From assembly GCA_022763805.1 (NCBI GenBank), contig JALERC010000043.1:1-33569 (forward strand): 33,569 nucleotides of DNA, in the 5' to 3' direction. Numbering within the stretch: position 1 is the first letter of the stretch; each line of letters begins with the position of its first letter. The translations under genes and the position numbers were made by a program. Shown here piece by piece: positions 1-10,367 of the stretch. Below the pieces are notes generated by a model. It did not search any database and was not told the origin of the DNA. It saw nothing but the letters and a program-made list of their open reading frames with translations. This DNA comes from Mycoplasmatota bacterium (lineage in GTDB: Bacteria; Bacillota_I; Bacilli_A; RF39; UBA660).

Positions 1-1
1 C

Positions 2-577
2 AAAGGTTTTACATTAATTGAACTTTTAGCAGTTATTTTGATTTTAGGTATTATTGCATTAATAGCAATTCCAACTGTAAATAGTATTCTAAAGGAATCA
101 CGTACAGGAGCTTGGAAATCAACTGCTAGTCAAATGACTAAGGCTGCAGAAAATTATTTCCAATTAAAACAAATCAAAAACCAAGATTATGTAGTAGACT
201 TTAAAACTGCAAAAGCAAATAATGGTATGTACTTTGAAAATGAAACAAAAACTAGTGCTCAAAAAGAAGAAGCTGATAAACCTACTTCAGCTACAGCATA
301 TAAAATAATGTTAGCTGCTTTATCGCTTAAAGGTGATATTCCAAAAGAAGCTGAAATTGATTTATTCCGAATTGATCAAAATGGTGCTGTTGCTTTAGCA
401 TTTAGTAATACTAACGCATATTGTATGACTGTTGATGGTAATGTTGATTTCGATAAAGATGATTATATAGCTGTAACAACTGCTATAAATAATGGAACTA
501 CATTTGATACTGCAACAGGAATGTTTGGAAGTACACAATTAAAAATTGGTGGAACTGCTGTTTGCGTTTCAAAATAA
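2..577 (+). CDS. Type IV-type prepilin, copy 1 (5' truncated by window edge)
   Basis: The reading frame is open from base 2 and enters inside the prepilin signature (KGFTLIELLAV), so the true start lies just outside the window. Prepilin peptidase would cut after the Gly and the Phe would be N-methylated; Glu at mature position 5 is present. A hydrophobic helix follows, then a conserved stretch to about VDFKT, then a region that differs from the two downstream copies, then a shared end with Cys in NAYCMTVDG and in TAVCVSK. These two Cys could form the C-terminal disulphide loop typical of type IV pilins; that is inference. No pilus assembly gene (ATPase, PilC, PilD) is in view, so pilus versus pseudopilus cannot be settled. 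Confidence 0.9.
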   Translation, partial: KGFTLIELLAVILILGIIALIAIPTVNSILKESRTGAWKSTASQMTKAAENYFQLKQIKNQDYVVDFKTAKANNGMYFENETKTSAQKEEADKPTSATAYKIMLAALSLKGDIPKEAEIDLFRIDQNGAVALAFSNTNAYCMTVDGNVDFDKDDYIAVTTAINNGTTFDTATGMFGSTQLKIGGTAVCVSK

Positions 578-584
578 TAAAATT

Positions 585-608
585 AAAACTACGAAAGTAG
601 TTTTTTTT
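585..608 (+). terminator. Intrinsic terminator of pilin copy 1
   Basis: Perfect 8-bp stem AAAACTAC/GTAGTTTT around a GAAA tetraloop, running into a T tract. It separates copy 1 from copy 2. Confidence 0.85.
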
Positions 609-657
609 AAAATTAATTATATAAAAAATTTTTTGTTAATAAAAATTATATAAGTAA

Positions 658-686
658 TTTACATATTCTAATATTAATGATATAAT
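658..686 (+). promoter_or_regulatory. SigA-type promoter of pilin copy 2
   Basis: -35 TTTACA (658-663), 17-bp spacer, -10 TATAAT (681-686) preceded by TGA (extended -10). AAGGAGG at 700-706 serves the start at 713. Confidence 0.8.
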
Positions 687-712
687 CTATATAGATAATA
701 AGGAGGAAAATT

Positions 713-1306
713 ATGAAAAAGAATAATAAAGGTTTCACATTAATTGAACTTTTAGCAGTTATTTTGATTTTAGGTATTATTGCATTAATAGCAATTCCAA
801 CTGTAAACAGTATTCTAAAGGAATCACGTACAGGAGCTTGGAAATCAACTGCTAGTCAAATGACTAAGGCTGCAGAAAATTATTTCCAATTAAAACAAAT
901 TAAAAACCAAGATTATGTAGTAGACTTTAAAACTGCAAAGTCTAATGTCACTGGAAAATATTTTGCAAACGAAACTGAAACATCTGCTTCAGGATCAAGT
1001 GCTTTAACTGGTGAAGCTGCACAAAAAGTAATGTTAGCTGCATTATCACTTAAAGGTGACATTCCTAAATATAATGAAATTGATTTATTCCAAATCGATA
1101 CAAATGGTGCTGTTGCTTTAGCATTTAGTAATACTAATGCATACTGTATGACTGTTGATGGTAATGTTGATTTCGATAAAAATGATTATAAACGAGTAAC
1201 AGATGCTATAAGTGCTGAAACTCCTACTACATTTAATACTGCAACAGGAATGTATGGAACTACAAAATTAAAAATTGGTGGAACTGCTGTTTGCGTTTCA
1301 AAATAA
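713..1306 (+). CDS. Type IV-type prepilin, copy 2
   Basis: A 197-residue prepilin. The leader is MKKNNKG, followed by the cleavage/methylation signature FTLIELLAVILILGI with Glu5 of the mature protein, and the start is fixed by AAGGAGG six bases upstream. Residues 1 to about 75 are almost identical to copies 1 and 3, at DNA level too. The middle (about residues 76-115) is different, with Ser/Thr/Ala-rich sequence. The last part again matches (FSNTNAYCMTVDGN, then KLKIGGTAVCVSK), keeping two Cys. It is monocistronic, with its own promoter and terminator. Known for the family: an exported, membrane-anchored subunit assembled into a type IV pilus or pseudopilus. The variable middle suggests surface variation, which is inference. 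Confidence 0.93.
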   Translation: MKKNNKGFTLIELLAVILILGIIALIAIPTVNSILKESRTGAWKSTASQMTKAAENYFQLKQIKNQDYVVDFKTAKSNVTGKYFANETETSASGSSALTGEAAQKVMLAALSLKGDIPKYNEIDLFQIDTNGAVALAFSNTNAYCMTVDGNVDFDKNDYKRVTDAISAETPTTFNTATGMYGTTKLKIGGTAVCVSK

Positions 1307-1310
1307 TTAT

Positions 1311-1336
1311 AAAAAACTACATTTGTAGTTTTTTTT
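1311..1336 (+). terminator. Intrinsic terminator of pilin copy 2
   Basis: Stem AAAACTAC (1313-1320) / GTAGTTTT (1325-1332) with an ATTT loop and eight T in a row. The arms are the same as in the copy 1 terminator, so the terminator was probably duplicated with the gene. Confidence 0.85.
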
Positions 1337-1337
1337 A

Positions 1338-1366
1338 TTTACTTAAAAAATTAAAAATGATATAAT
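1338..1366 (+). promoter_or_regulatory. SigA-type promoter of pilin copy 3
   Basis: -35 TTTACT (1338-1343), 17-bp spacer, -10 TATAAT (1361-1366) with TGA just before. GGAGG at 1381-1385 leads to ATG 1392. It closely resembles the copy 2 promoter. Confidence 0.8.
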
Positions 1367-1391
1367 AAAATTATAATAGAGGAGGAAAATT

Positions 1392-2009
1392 ATGAAAAAG
1401 AATAATAAAGGTTTCACATTAATTGAACTTTTAGCAGTTATTTTGATTTTAGGTATTATTGCATTAATTGCAATTCCAACTGTAAACAGTATTCTAAAGG
1501 AATCACGTACAGGAGCTTGGAAATCAACTGCTAGTCAAATGACTAAGGCTGCAGAAAATTATTTCCAATTAAAACAAATCAAAAACCAAGATTATGTAGT
1601 AGATTTTAAAACTGGAAAAGCAAGCAATAATAAATTCTTTACTGATAAAGGTCAAACAAGTGCTGCAGGTGATGCTGCTTTAAATTTAGGTACTTCTGGT
1701 AATAAAGAAAAAGTATATAGTATTATGCTTGAATCTTTATCATTAAAAGGTGATATTCCTAAATTTGATGAAATTGATTTATTCCAAATTGATACAAATG
1801 GTGCTGTTGCTTTAGCATTTAGTAATACTAATGCATATTGTATGACTGTTGATGGTAATGCTGATTTCACTGCTGCTGAATATAATACTGTAAAAAATAA
1901 TGCAGCTACAGGTTCATTTAATGCATCAGGATTATTTGCTACAGCAGGTGAGTCACCTGTTACAACAAAATTAAAAATTGGTGGAACTGCTGTTTGCGTT
2001 TCAAAATAA
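1392..2009 (+). CDS. Type IV-type prepilin, copy 3
   Basis: A 205-residue prepilin with the same MKKNNKG leader, FTLIELLAV signature and N-terminal 75 residues as copy 2. The middle block (about residues 76-125) is unique to this copy and slightly longer, and a second unique block (about residues 158-190) lies between the two shared C-terminal segments. The Cys in NAYCMTVDG and TAVCVSK are kept. It has its own promoter and terminator and lies immediately upstream of the CIRCE-controlled hrcA promoter. The antisense reading frame across its 3' half is a shadow: it has no ribosome site and runs through the terminator. Confidence 0.93.
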   Translation: MKKNNKGFTLIELLAVILILGIIALIAIPTVNSILKESRTGAWKSTASQMTKAAENYFQLKQIKNQDYVVDFKTGKASNNKFFTDKGQTSAAGDAALNLGTSGNKEKVYSIMLESLSLKGDIPKFDEIDLFQIDTNGAVALAFSNTNAYCMTVDGNADFTAAEYNTVKNNAATGSFNASGLFATAGESPVTTKLKIGGTAVCVSK

Positions 2010-2018
2010 TATAATAAG

Positions 2019-2040
2019 ACTATCCGAAAGGATAGTTTTT
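2019..2040 (+). terminator. Intrinsic terminator of pilin copy 3
   Basis: Stem ACTATCC / GGATAGT with a GAAA loop, then a T tract. It ends seven bases before the first CIRCE arm, isolating the pilin array from the chaperone operon. Confidence 0.85.
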
Positions 2041-2046
2041 TATTTT

Positions 2047-2073
2047 TTAGCACTTACATATTGACAGTGCTAA
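2047..2073 (+). promoter_or_regulatory. CIRCE operator 1 (HrcA binding site)
   Basis: Inverted repeat in the canonical 9-9-9 format: TTAGCACTt, nine bases, cAGTGCTAA. It matches the CIRCE consensus (TTAGCACTC-N9-GAGTGCTAA) except for the innermost base of each arm. It overlaps the -35 of the hrcA promoter, as expected for a repressor site. Confidence 0.9.
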
Positions 2074-2089
2074 AATTAAGTGTTATACT
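2061..2089 (+). promoter_or_regulatory. SigA-type promoter of the hrcA-grpE-dnaK operon
   Basis: -35 TTGACA (2061-2066, perfect), 17-bp spacer, -10 TATACT (2084-2089). The -35 lies within CIRCE 1. Confidence 0.85.
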
Positions 2090-2092
2090 TAA

Positions 2093-2119
2093 ATAGCAAT
2101 CAGTTGAGAAGAGTGCTAA
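2093..2119 (+). promoter_or_regulatory. CIRCE-like operator 2 (imperfect)
   Basis: The right arm GAGTGCTAA (2111-2119) is a perfect CIRCE half-site. The left arm ATAGCAATC (2093-2101) matches 7 of 9, with the canonical 9-base spacer. It lies just downstream of the -10, where HrcA would block initiation or early elongation. Confidence 0.7.
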
Positions 2120-2160
2120 AAATAATTTTATAGCATAAGATTGTATATAGAGGTGATGTA

Positions 2161-3147
2161 ATGTTAAATCAAAGACAAGCTGATCTTTTAAAACTTATAG
2201 TAGAAGATTATGTTAAGACTGCAAGACCAGTAAGTTCAAATTCTTTAGCAAGTATTATGAATGTATCTAGTGCTACAGTAAGAAATGAAATGGTATTTTT
2301 AGAAGAAAATGGATTGATTGAAAAAACTCATATTTCTTCAGGAAGAATACCAAGTGAAAAAGGATATAGATACTATGTAGATAATATTATGAAGCCAAAA
2401 GAATTAACTGGAGAGGATATGTTAAAACTTCAAACAATATTCCATAATAATAATTTAATGTTAGCAGATTATATTACAAAAAGTGTTGAAATAGTTTCTG
2501 AAATGACAAGCTTGACTGCTGTTGTTTTAGGGGGTTCTAGCAAAGAAAATAGAATTTCTAGAGTAGAAGTAATTCCTTTATCAGAAACTGCCATGGTAGC
2601 TGTTATAGTTACAGATAAAGGACATGTAGAACACAAAAATATAGTAATGGAAGAAAATGTTAATATTAATGATATTAAGAAGACTGTTGATGTAATTAAT
2701 AAATTAATTGTTGGAACACCAATAGATGAAGCATCAACTAAACTAGAATATGAAGTAAAACCTGTAATTGCAAAATGTATAAAACAACATGAGGTTTTAT
2801 ATAATGCTTTCTATAGTGCATTTTCAGATTTTTCTAATTCATCATTTACAATGAAAGGTAGACAAAATATATTAATGCAACCTGAATTTGATGATACTGA
2901 AAGAATTAGAGAAATAATTAGTAAATTTGAAGATAAAGAAGTCGTTAATAGCATAAAAGCTAGTGATGAGGGAATAAATATATATATAGGAAGCGAAAAT
3001 GAATTTGATGATGATGTTACAATTATAAAAACAAAATATAATGTTGATGGTGAAGAAGGTACTATCGCATTAATAGGACCTAAAAGAATGGAATATGATA
3101 GAGTAATATCATTACTTGATTATATTATTAAAAATATTAACAAATAA
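2161..3147 (+). CDS. hrcA: Heat-inducible transcription repressor HrcA
   Basis: A 328-residue HrcA, slightly short of the usual ~340. The N-terminal winged helix (about residues 1-75) contains the family phrases LNQRQADLLKLIVEDY, ARPVSS, SSATVRNEM, and LEENGLIEKTH followed by SSGRIPSEKGYRYYVD. The rest is the GAF-like and dimerisation region. HrcA represses chaperone genes by binding CIRCE and is itself kept active by GroE. Here two CIRCE-like sites sit at its own promoter, so it is autoregulated and repressor of the downstream grpE and dnaK. The start ATG is set by AGGTGAT at 2151-2157. Neighbours are grpE, dnaK, pepF and dnaJ. Confidence 0.97.
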   Translation: MLNQRQADLLKLIVEDYVKTARPVSSNSLASIMNVSSATVRNEMVFLEENGLIEKTHISSGRIPSEKGYRYYVDNIMKPKELTGEDMLKLQTIFHNNNLMLADYITKSVEIVSEMTSLTAVVLGGSSKENRISRVEVIPLSETAMVAVIVTDKGHVEHKNIVMEENVNINDIKKTVDVINKLIVGTPIDEASTKLEYEVKPVIAKCIKQHEVLYNAFYSAFSDFSNSSFTMKGRQNILMQPEFDDTERIREIISKFEDKEVVNSIKASDEGINIYIGSENEFDDDVTIIKTKYNVDGEEGTIALIGPKRMEYDRVISLLDYIIKNINK

Positions 3148-3163
3148 ACACCAAGGAGGCCTT

Positions 3164-5624
<2,461 letters not shown>

Positions 5625-5628
5625 TAAA

Positions 5629-5656
5629 AAGGTTCTAGTAGTATTACTAGAACCTT
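5629..5656 (+). terminator. Hairpin after dnaK, possible partial terminator
   Basis: Perfect 12-bp stem AAGGTTCTAGTA/TACTAGAACCTT with a GTAT loop. It lacks a good T tract (ATAATTT follows), so it may be a processing or 3'-protecting hairpin that lowers readthrough into pepF and dnaJ rather than a full stop. Confidence 0.6.
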
Positions 5657-5683
5657 ATAATTTAAAATAAGGAGATACAACAT

Positions 5684-7489
5684 ATGGCAATACAAGAAAA
5701 GAAAAGAAGTGAAATCGAAGATATCTATAAATGGGATTTAACACCAATTTATAAAAATGAAGAAGAATTTCTAAAAGAATATGAAGAAATGAAAAAAGAA
5801 ATTAAAAAAATAGAAGTATATAATAATCATTTATTAGATAATGCTGAAACTTTATATAAAGCATTAGAACTTGATTCTGATATTTCTAGAAAAATGGAAA
5901 AATTATATACTTATGCTCACTTAAATTATGATAGTGAAACAAATAATACTAGATATGATGTTAATCATCAAAAAATGGAAAATTTATATCAAAAATATTG
6001 TGAATTAAGTTCTTATTTTGTTCCACAATTATTAAAAGCTGATATTGAACTAATTAATAAATTTAAGGAAGAATGCCCTAAACTAGAAAGATTTAAAATG
6101 GAATTAGATGATATATTTAGATATAAAGATCATACTTTATCAGAAGTGGAAACAAAATTACTTTCTAAATATGGAAACATTTTAGGACAATCTAGTGAAA
6201 TTTATAATAAATTAACAGATACTGATATGAAATTTGGAATTATTAAAGATAGTGAAGGTAATGAAGTAGAAATGACTGAAAGTAATTACTCAGTATATTT
6301 ACAAGATAGAGATAGAAAAGTACGTAAAGACGCATTTGATTTGATGTATAAAACATACAAAAATTTTATAAATACAATTGCATGTACTTATAAAAATTTC
6401 TGTGAATTACAAAAGGTAGAAGCTGAGGTTAAAAATTTCAATTCTTCATTAGAAGAATCATTATTTCATGATAGTGTAGATGTAAGTATTTATGAAAACT
6501 TAATTAATTCTGTAAATGATGGATTAGATCCTTTATATAGATATTATAAAGTTAAAAAAGAAATATTAAATTTAGAAGAATTTCATTTATATGATAATTA
6601 TGTAGACTTAATTGAATTAGAAGAAACTGATTATACATTTGAGCAAGCTAAAGAATTAGTAATTAAGGCACTTAGTGTTTTAGGTGATGATTATATTACA
6701 GATTTAAAAAAGGCATTTGATGAAAAATGGATTGACATATATCCTAATGTAAGTAAACGTGGTGGAGCTTATTCTGGTGGATGTTATGATACTAATCCAT
6801 ATGTTTTATTAAATTATCAAGGAAAACTTGATGATGTTTCAACACTTGCTCATGAATTAGGTCATTCAATGCATAGTTATTATTCAAAAAAAGCTAATTC
6901 GTATGAAGAGGCTGATTATAAAATATTTGTTGCAGAAGTAGCAAGTACAGTTAATGAACTATTATTATGTAAATATATTATTAATAATTCAAAAAATAGA
7001 GAAGAAAAATTAAATGTTTTAAATAGAATGTTAGATTTATTTAAAGGAACATTATATCGTCAAACAATGTTTGCCGAATTTGAAAAAAAAGCACATGAAA
7101 TGTGTGAAAATGATGAAATATTAACAAGTGAAAATTTATGTAGTATGTATTACGACTTAAATAAAAAATACTTTGGTGATGATGTAGTAGTAGATGAACA
7201 AATTAAATATGAATGGGCAAGAATTCCTCATTTCTATTATAATTTTTATGTTTATAAATATGCTACAGGAATATCTGCCGCATGTTATATTGTAAATAAT
7301 ATCTTAAGTGGTGATAAATTAGCTTTAGAGAATTACAAAAAATTCTTATCTTTAGGTGGAAGTATGAAACCTGTTGATGAATTAAAAGTAGCTGGTGTAG
7401 ATATGAATGATAAAGAAGTAGTTAATAGTGCCATCAAAATGTTTGACGAAACATTAGACGATTTTGTTAAAGTTTATAAAAAAATATAG
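5684..7489 (+). CDS. pepF: Oligoendopeptidase F (M3B metallopeptidase)
   Basis: A 601-residue M3-family zinc peptidase, full length for PepF. The zinc site is HELGH at residues 390-394 (two His ligands and the catalytic Glu391); the third ligand is probably Glu418 in FVAEVAST, 28 residues after the first His. The N-terminal part is the oligoendopeptidase helical domain. PepF cuts peptides of about 7-17 residues in the cytosol, recycling protein-turnover products. It has AAGGAG at 5669-5674, a hairpin upstream, and dnaJ 10 bases downstream, so it sits inside the chaperone operon between dnaK and dnaJ. That placement is unusual; a shared role in stress proteolysis is only inference. Confidence 0.95.
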   Translation: MAIQEKKRSEIEDIYKWDLTPIYKNEEEFLKEYEEMKKEIKKIEVYNNHLLDNAETLYKALELDSDISRKMEKLYTYAHLNYDSETNNTRYDVNHQKMENLYQKYCELSSYFVPQLLKADIELINKFKEECPKLERFKMELDDIFRYKDHTLSEVETKLLSKYGNILGQSSEIYNKLTDTDMKFGIIKDSEGNEVEMTESNYSVYLQDRDRKVRKDAFDLMYKTYKNFINTIACTYKNFCELQKVEAEVKNFNSSLEESLFHDSVDVSIYENLINSVNDGLDPLYRYYKVKKEILNLEEFHLYDNYVDLIELEETDYTFEQAKELVIKALSVLGDDYITDLKKAFDEKWIDIYPNVSKRGGAYSGGCYDTNPYVLLNYQGKLDDVSTLAHELGHSMHSYYSKKANSYEEADYKIFVAEVASTVNELLLCKYIINNSKNREEKLNVLNRMLDLFKGTLYRQTMFAEFEKKAHEMCENDEILTSENLCSMYYDLNKKYFGDDVVVDEQIKYEWARIPHFYYNFYVYKYATGISAACYIVNNILSGDKLALENYKKFLSLGGSMKPVDELKVAGVDMNDKEVVNSAIKMFDETLDDFVKVYKKI

Positions 7490-7499
7490 GTGGTGAATT

Positions 7500-8609
7500 A
7501 TGGATAAAAGAGATTATTATGACGTCTTGGGTGTAAGTAAAAATGCAACTGAACAAGAAATTAAAAGTGCATTTAGAAAATTAGCAAAAAAATATCATCC
7601 TGATGTATCAAAAGAACCTGATGCTGCAGAGAAATTTAAAGAAGCTCAAGAAGCATATTCTGTTTTGTCAGATGAACAAAAAAGAAAACAATATGATCAA
7701 TTTGGTCATGCCGCATTTAGTCAAGGAGCAGGAGGATTCGGTGGATTCGATGCTAGTAGCTTTGATTTTTCAGATATATTTGATGACTTATTTGGCGGTG
7801 GATTTGGTGGATTTAGTGGATTTTCTGGTGGATCTTCTAGTAGACCTAGAAAAGGTAGAGATTCAGTTATTACAGTAAATCTTACTTTTGAAGAAGCCGT
7901 ATTTGGTTGTACTAAAAGTGTAACTATAAATACAAGCGAAAAATGTAGTGAATGTAAAGGTGAAGGTGGACATAATATAAAAACATGTTCAACTTGCCAT
8001 GGTAGTGGAAATGTAACACAAGAACAAAGAACACCATTTGGAACATTTATGACTAAAGGAACATGTCCAAAGTGTCAAGGAAAAGGTAAATCTTATGAGA
8101 CAAGATGTTCAAAATGTAGTGGTACTGGAAAAGTAAATGTAACATCTAAGAAAGAAGTTAAAGTACCTGCTGGGGTTGATAGTGGAAATCAACTACGTAT
8201 TAGTGGCGCTGGAGAACCTGGTATTAATGGTGGACCAAACGGGGATGTTTATATTGAATTTAATGTTAAAAAGCATCCAATATTTGAAAGAAATGGAAAT
8301 GATATTTATTTAGAATTACCAATTACTGTTGCTGAAGCTGCTTTAGGATGTAAAAAAGAAGTTCCAACACTATATGGAACTGTAAAACTTTCTATTCCTG
8401 CTGGTAGTGAATCTGGTGATAAACATCGTATGAGACTTAAAGGTGTACAATCAGTTAATAGTTTTGGTAAAGGTGATATGTATGTCATAATTGATGTAGT
8501 AGTACCTAAAAAATTAACAAGAGAACAAAAAAAATTATTTGAACAATTAGCAAAAACTGATTTAGATTCAGATGATAGATTTGATGAAATAAAAAAATTT
8601 ACAAATTAA
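7500..8609 (+). CDS. dnaJ: Chaperone protein DnaJ (Hsp40)
   Basis: A 369-residue type I DnaJ. The J domain spans about residues 4-68, with the HPD motif at 33-35 that stimulates DnaK's ATPase. A Gly/Phe-rich linker follows (about 74-115). Four CxxCxGxG zinc motifs start at Cys149: [24 protein letters not shown] and CSKCSGTG. C-terminal substrate-binding and dimerisation domains complete it. The start has AGGTGGTGA seven bases upstream. It is probably read with pepF. The overlapping forward frame at 7603-7878 is a shadow. Confidence 0.97.
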   Translation: MDKRDYYDVLGVSKNATEQEIKSAFRKLAKKYHPDVSKEPDAAEKFKEAQEAYSVLSDEQKRKQYDQFGHAAFSQGAGGFGGFDASSFDFSDIFDDLFGGGFGGFSGFSGGSSSRPRKGRDSVITVNLTFEEAVFGCTKSVTINTSEKCSECKGEGGHNIKTCSTCHGSGNVTQEQRTPFGTFMTKGTCPKCQGKGKSYETRCSKCSGTGKVNVTSKKEVKVPAGVDSGNQLRISGAGEPGINGGPNGDVYIEFNVKKHPIFERNGNDIYLELPITVAEAALGCKKEVPTLYGTVKLSIPAGSESGDKHRMRLKGVQSVNSFGKGDMYVIIDVVVPKKLTREQKKLFEQLAKTDLDSDDRFDEIKKFTN

Positions 8610-8631
8610 AAAAGGCTAATGCCTTTTTTTT
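8608..8631 (+). terminator. Intrinsic terminator after dnaJ
   Basis: AAAAAAGGC / GCCTTTTTT stem with a TAAT loop, flanked by A and T runs. It ends the chaperone operon. Confidence 0.8.
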
Positions 8632-8632
8632 A

Positions 8633-8647
8633 TGTTATAATTATAAT
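8633..8647 (+). promoter_or_regulatory. Probable extended -10 promoter of the second pilin locus
   Basis: TGTTATAAT (8633-8641) overlaps a second TATAAT (8642-8647). The -35 region falls in the terminator and is poor, so recognition would rely on the TGn extension. Confidence 0.5.
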
Positions 8648-8657
8648 AGGTGATAGT

Positions 8658-9020
8658 ATGAAACGTGGGTTTACATTAGTAGAATTACTTGCTGTATTGA
8701 TACTTCTTGGAGTAGTATCATTAATTGCAATACCATCGATTGGTAAAATATTAAATAGATCAAGAGAAAAAGCACGTGAATCTACTAAAAATGAATTAAT
8801 AAAAGCTGCAAAAAATTATTATGCTGATAATATTAGGGAACTTCCAGATGATGGTTCACATAAGTGTTTATCAGTATCCGAAATAGAGGAAAGTGGATAT
8901 ATTTCGAATGATGATATTGTTGATCCAACAACTGAAGAAAAATTAACTGGATATGTTAAAATATATTTTGATAATACATATAATCAATATACATATGAAT
9001 ATGTTAAATCTTGCGAATAA
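8658..9020 (+). CDS. Small type IV-type prepilin-like protein
   Basis: A 120-residue protein with leader MKRG and signature FTLVELLAVLILLGVVSLIAI, so it should be cut by prepilin peptidase after Gly4. ATG 8658 is preferred over an upstream in-frame start at 8619 because AGGTGAT lies at 8648-8654 and the upstream start falls in the terminator. After the helix comes SREKARESTKNELIKAAKNYYAD and a short C-terminal domain with Cys in HKCLSVSEI and a Cys two residues from the end, a likely disulphide pair. It is paralogous to the first 120 residues of the next gene and distinct from the upstream array. Probably a minor pilin or pseudopilin; assembly partners are not in view. Confidence 0.9.
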   Translation: MKRGFTLVELLAVLILLGVVSLIAIPSIGKILNRSREKARESTKNELIKAAKNYYADNIRELPDDGSHKCLSVSEIEESGYISNDDIVDPTTEEKLTGYVKIYFDNTYNQYTYEYVKSCE

Positions 9021-9040
9021 TATAGAATAATGGTGATTTT

Positions 9041-10339
9041 ATGAAGAAAGGTTTTACGTTAGTAGAATTACTTGCTGTAATGATACTTCTTGGTATTATT
9101 TCATTAATTGCTATACCATCAATTGGTAAAATGTTAATTAGATCAAGAGAAAATGCATATGAATCTACTAAAAATGAATTGATAAAAGCTGCAAAAAAAT
9201 ATGCTGCAGAGCATACAGGTGAATTACCAGTTCGAGAATGGAATTCAGTAGAAAAATGTTTAAGCATAAATGATATAGTTAAAAATGGATATATTAATGA
9301 AGACGAAGTAATTGATCCTAGAACTGAAGAAACAATGATAGGATTTATAAAAATTACATATGATGCATCATATAAACAATATATTTATGAATATAAAGAA
9401 GAATGTAATATACTTGATTTATCTAGTGAAAATGTAATTTTCAATACATCAAATGTAGCACAAACTTATGTTGTACCTAAAACAGGAAAATATAAAATAG
9501 AATTATGGGGTGCTCGTGGTGGTGCTACTTCTAAAAATAGTACATATGCTGGATATGGTGGATATACTTCTGGTATTATTGAATTAAAAGCTAATACTAA
9601 ATTATATTTTTATGTAGGATCTACTACTGATTCTAAAAGTCCAGGATTTAATGGTGGTGGATCAGGTTGTATTAGTAACAATGTACAAGGATTAGGTGGC
9701 GGAGGTGCTACTGATGTAAGACTTATAAGTGGTGCTTGGAATAATGAAAATGGTTTAAGAAGTCGTATTATGGTTGCCGGTGGAGGTGGTGGTACAAATT
9801 TATGGTATAGTACTGCTCCACTTTCTGGTGGTGGAATTGTTGAATATTTAAGAGGAGGTTTTGGTGGAGGACTAAATGGAGGTCCTGGTTATCGATATGA
9901 TGGATCTAGTTTAGTAGGTGATTTTGCAGGTGGTACACAAACAACCGGTTTTGCATTTGGAAAAGGTGGTAATGCTATTGCTCCAACAAGTTTAGCTGGA
10001 TGGGGTGCTGAAGGCCGTGGAGGCGGCGGTGGAGGATACTATGGTGGTATTGCTCAAACTGCAGATGGTTCTTTCAGTAATGCTGCTGGTGGTGGTGGCT
10101 CTTCATATATTTCGGGTCACACAGGTTGTGTTGCCGTTTCATCTGAAACTTCTTCAACACCTAAATCAGGATGTACTAATGGTACTACAAATAATGATTG
10201 TTCAATTCATTATTCAGGTAAATTCTTTACTAGTACAATTATAAAAAATGGTAGTGAAGTAATGCCTGATTCAAATGGAGGAACTATGACAGGTAATAGT
10301 GGTGATGGAAAAGCAAAAATTTCATATATAGGAGAATAA
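9041..10339 (+). CDS. Prepilin-like protein fused to a glycine-rich domain
   Basis: A 432-residue protein starting at ATG 9041 after GGTGAT. Residues 1 to about 128 repeat the architecture of the previous gene: leader MKKG, FTLVELLAVMILLGIISLIAI, then the small domain with KCLSINDIVKNGYI and a Cys. From about residue 140 a glycine-rich domain follows (KTGKYKIELWGARGG, YGGYTSG, VGSTTD, GGGGATDVRL, RIMVAGGGGG, GGGGGSSYISGHTGC). This resembles the Gly_rich family (PF12810, as in ALK/LTK ectodomains), by recollection. C-terminal Cys residues could form disulphides. It lies 20 bases after the small prepilin gene, so they are one operon. Likely a surface-displayed pilus subunit or tip protein; function unknown. 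Confidence 0.9.
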   Translation: MKKGFTLVELLAVMILLGIISLIAIPSIGKMLIRSRENAYESTKNELIKAAKKYAAEHTGELPVREWNSVEKCLSINDIVKNGYINEDEVIDPRTEETMIGFIKITYDASYKQYIYEYKEECNILDLSSENVIFNTSNVAQTYVVPKTGKYKIELWGARGGATSKNSTYAGYGGYTSGIIELKANTKLYFYVGSTTDSKSPGFNGGGSGCISNNVQGLGGGGATDVRLISGAWNNENGLRSRIMVAGGGGGTNLWYSTAPLSGGGIVEYLRGGFGGGLNGGPGYRYDGSSLVGDFAGGTQTTGFAFGKGGNAIAPTSLAGWGAEGRGGGGGGYYGGIAQTADGSFSNAAGGGGSSYISGHTGCVAVSSETSSTPKSGCTNGTTNNDCSIHYSGKFFTSTIIKNGSEVMPDSNGGTMTGNSGDGKAKISYIGE

Positions 10340-10344
10340 AAAAT

Positions 10345-10367
10345 GGACTAGTTTTCTAGTCCTTTTT
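10345..10367. terminator. Bidirectional terminator between pilin locus and sspI
   Basis: GGACTAG/CTAGTCC stem with a TTTT loop. A T tract follows on the plus strand and an A-rich flank upstream gives a T tract on the minus strand. It serves the convergent genes 9041-10339 (+) and sspI (-). Confidence 0.85.

Noticed and set aside
2..577. Copy 1 as a pseudogene lacking its start
   Set aside because: The frame is open to the window edge and the sequence equals the intact copies; it is cut only by the window.
1652..2053. Minus-strand frame across pilin copy 3
   Set aside because: Antisense to a confident gene, crosses its terminator and part of CIRCE 1, no ribosome site.
7603..7878. Plus-strand frame within dnaJ
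   Set aside because: Off-frame overlap with a confident dnaJ, internal start without ribosome site.
8619..8657. Upstream start for the small prepilin
   Set aside because: It begins inside the dnaJ terminator and would add a hydrophobic stretch before the MKRG leader; AGGTGAT points to 8658.
10005..10244. Plus-strand frame within the glycine-rich gene
   Set aside because: Val/Leu-rich product of GGT/GGA-rich DNA read in another frame; no ribosome site.
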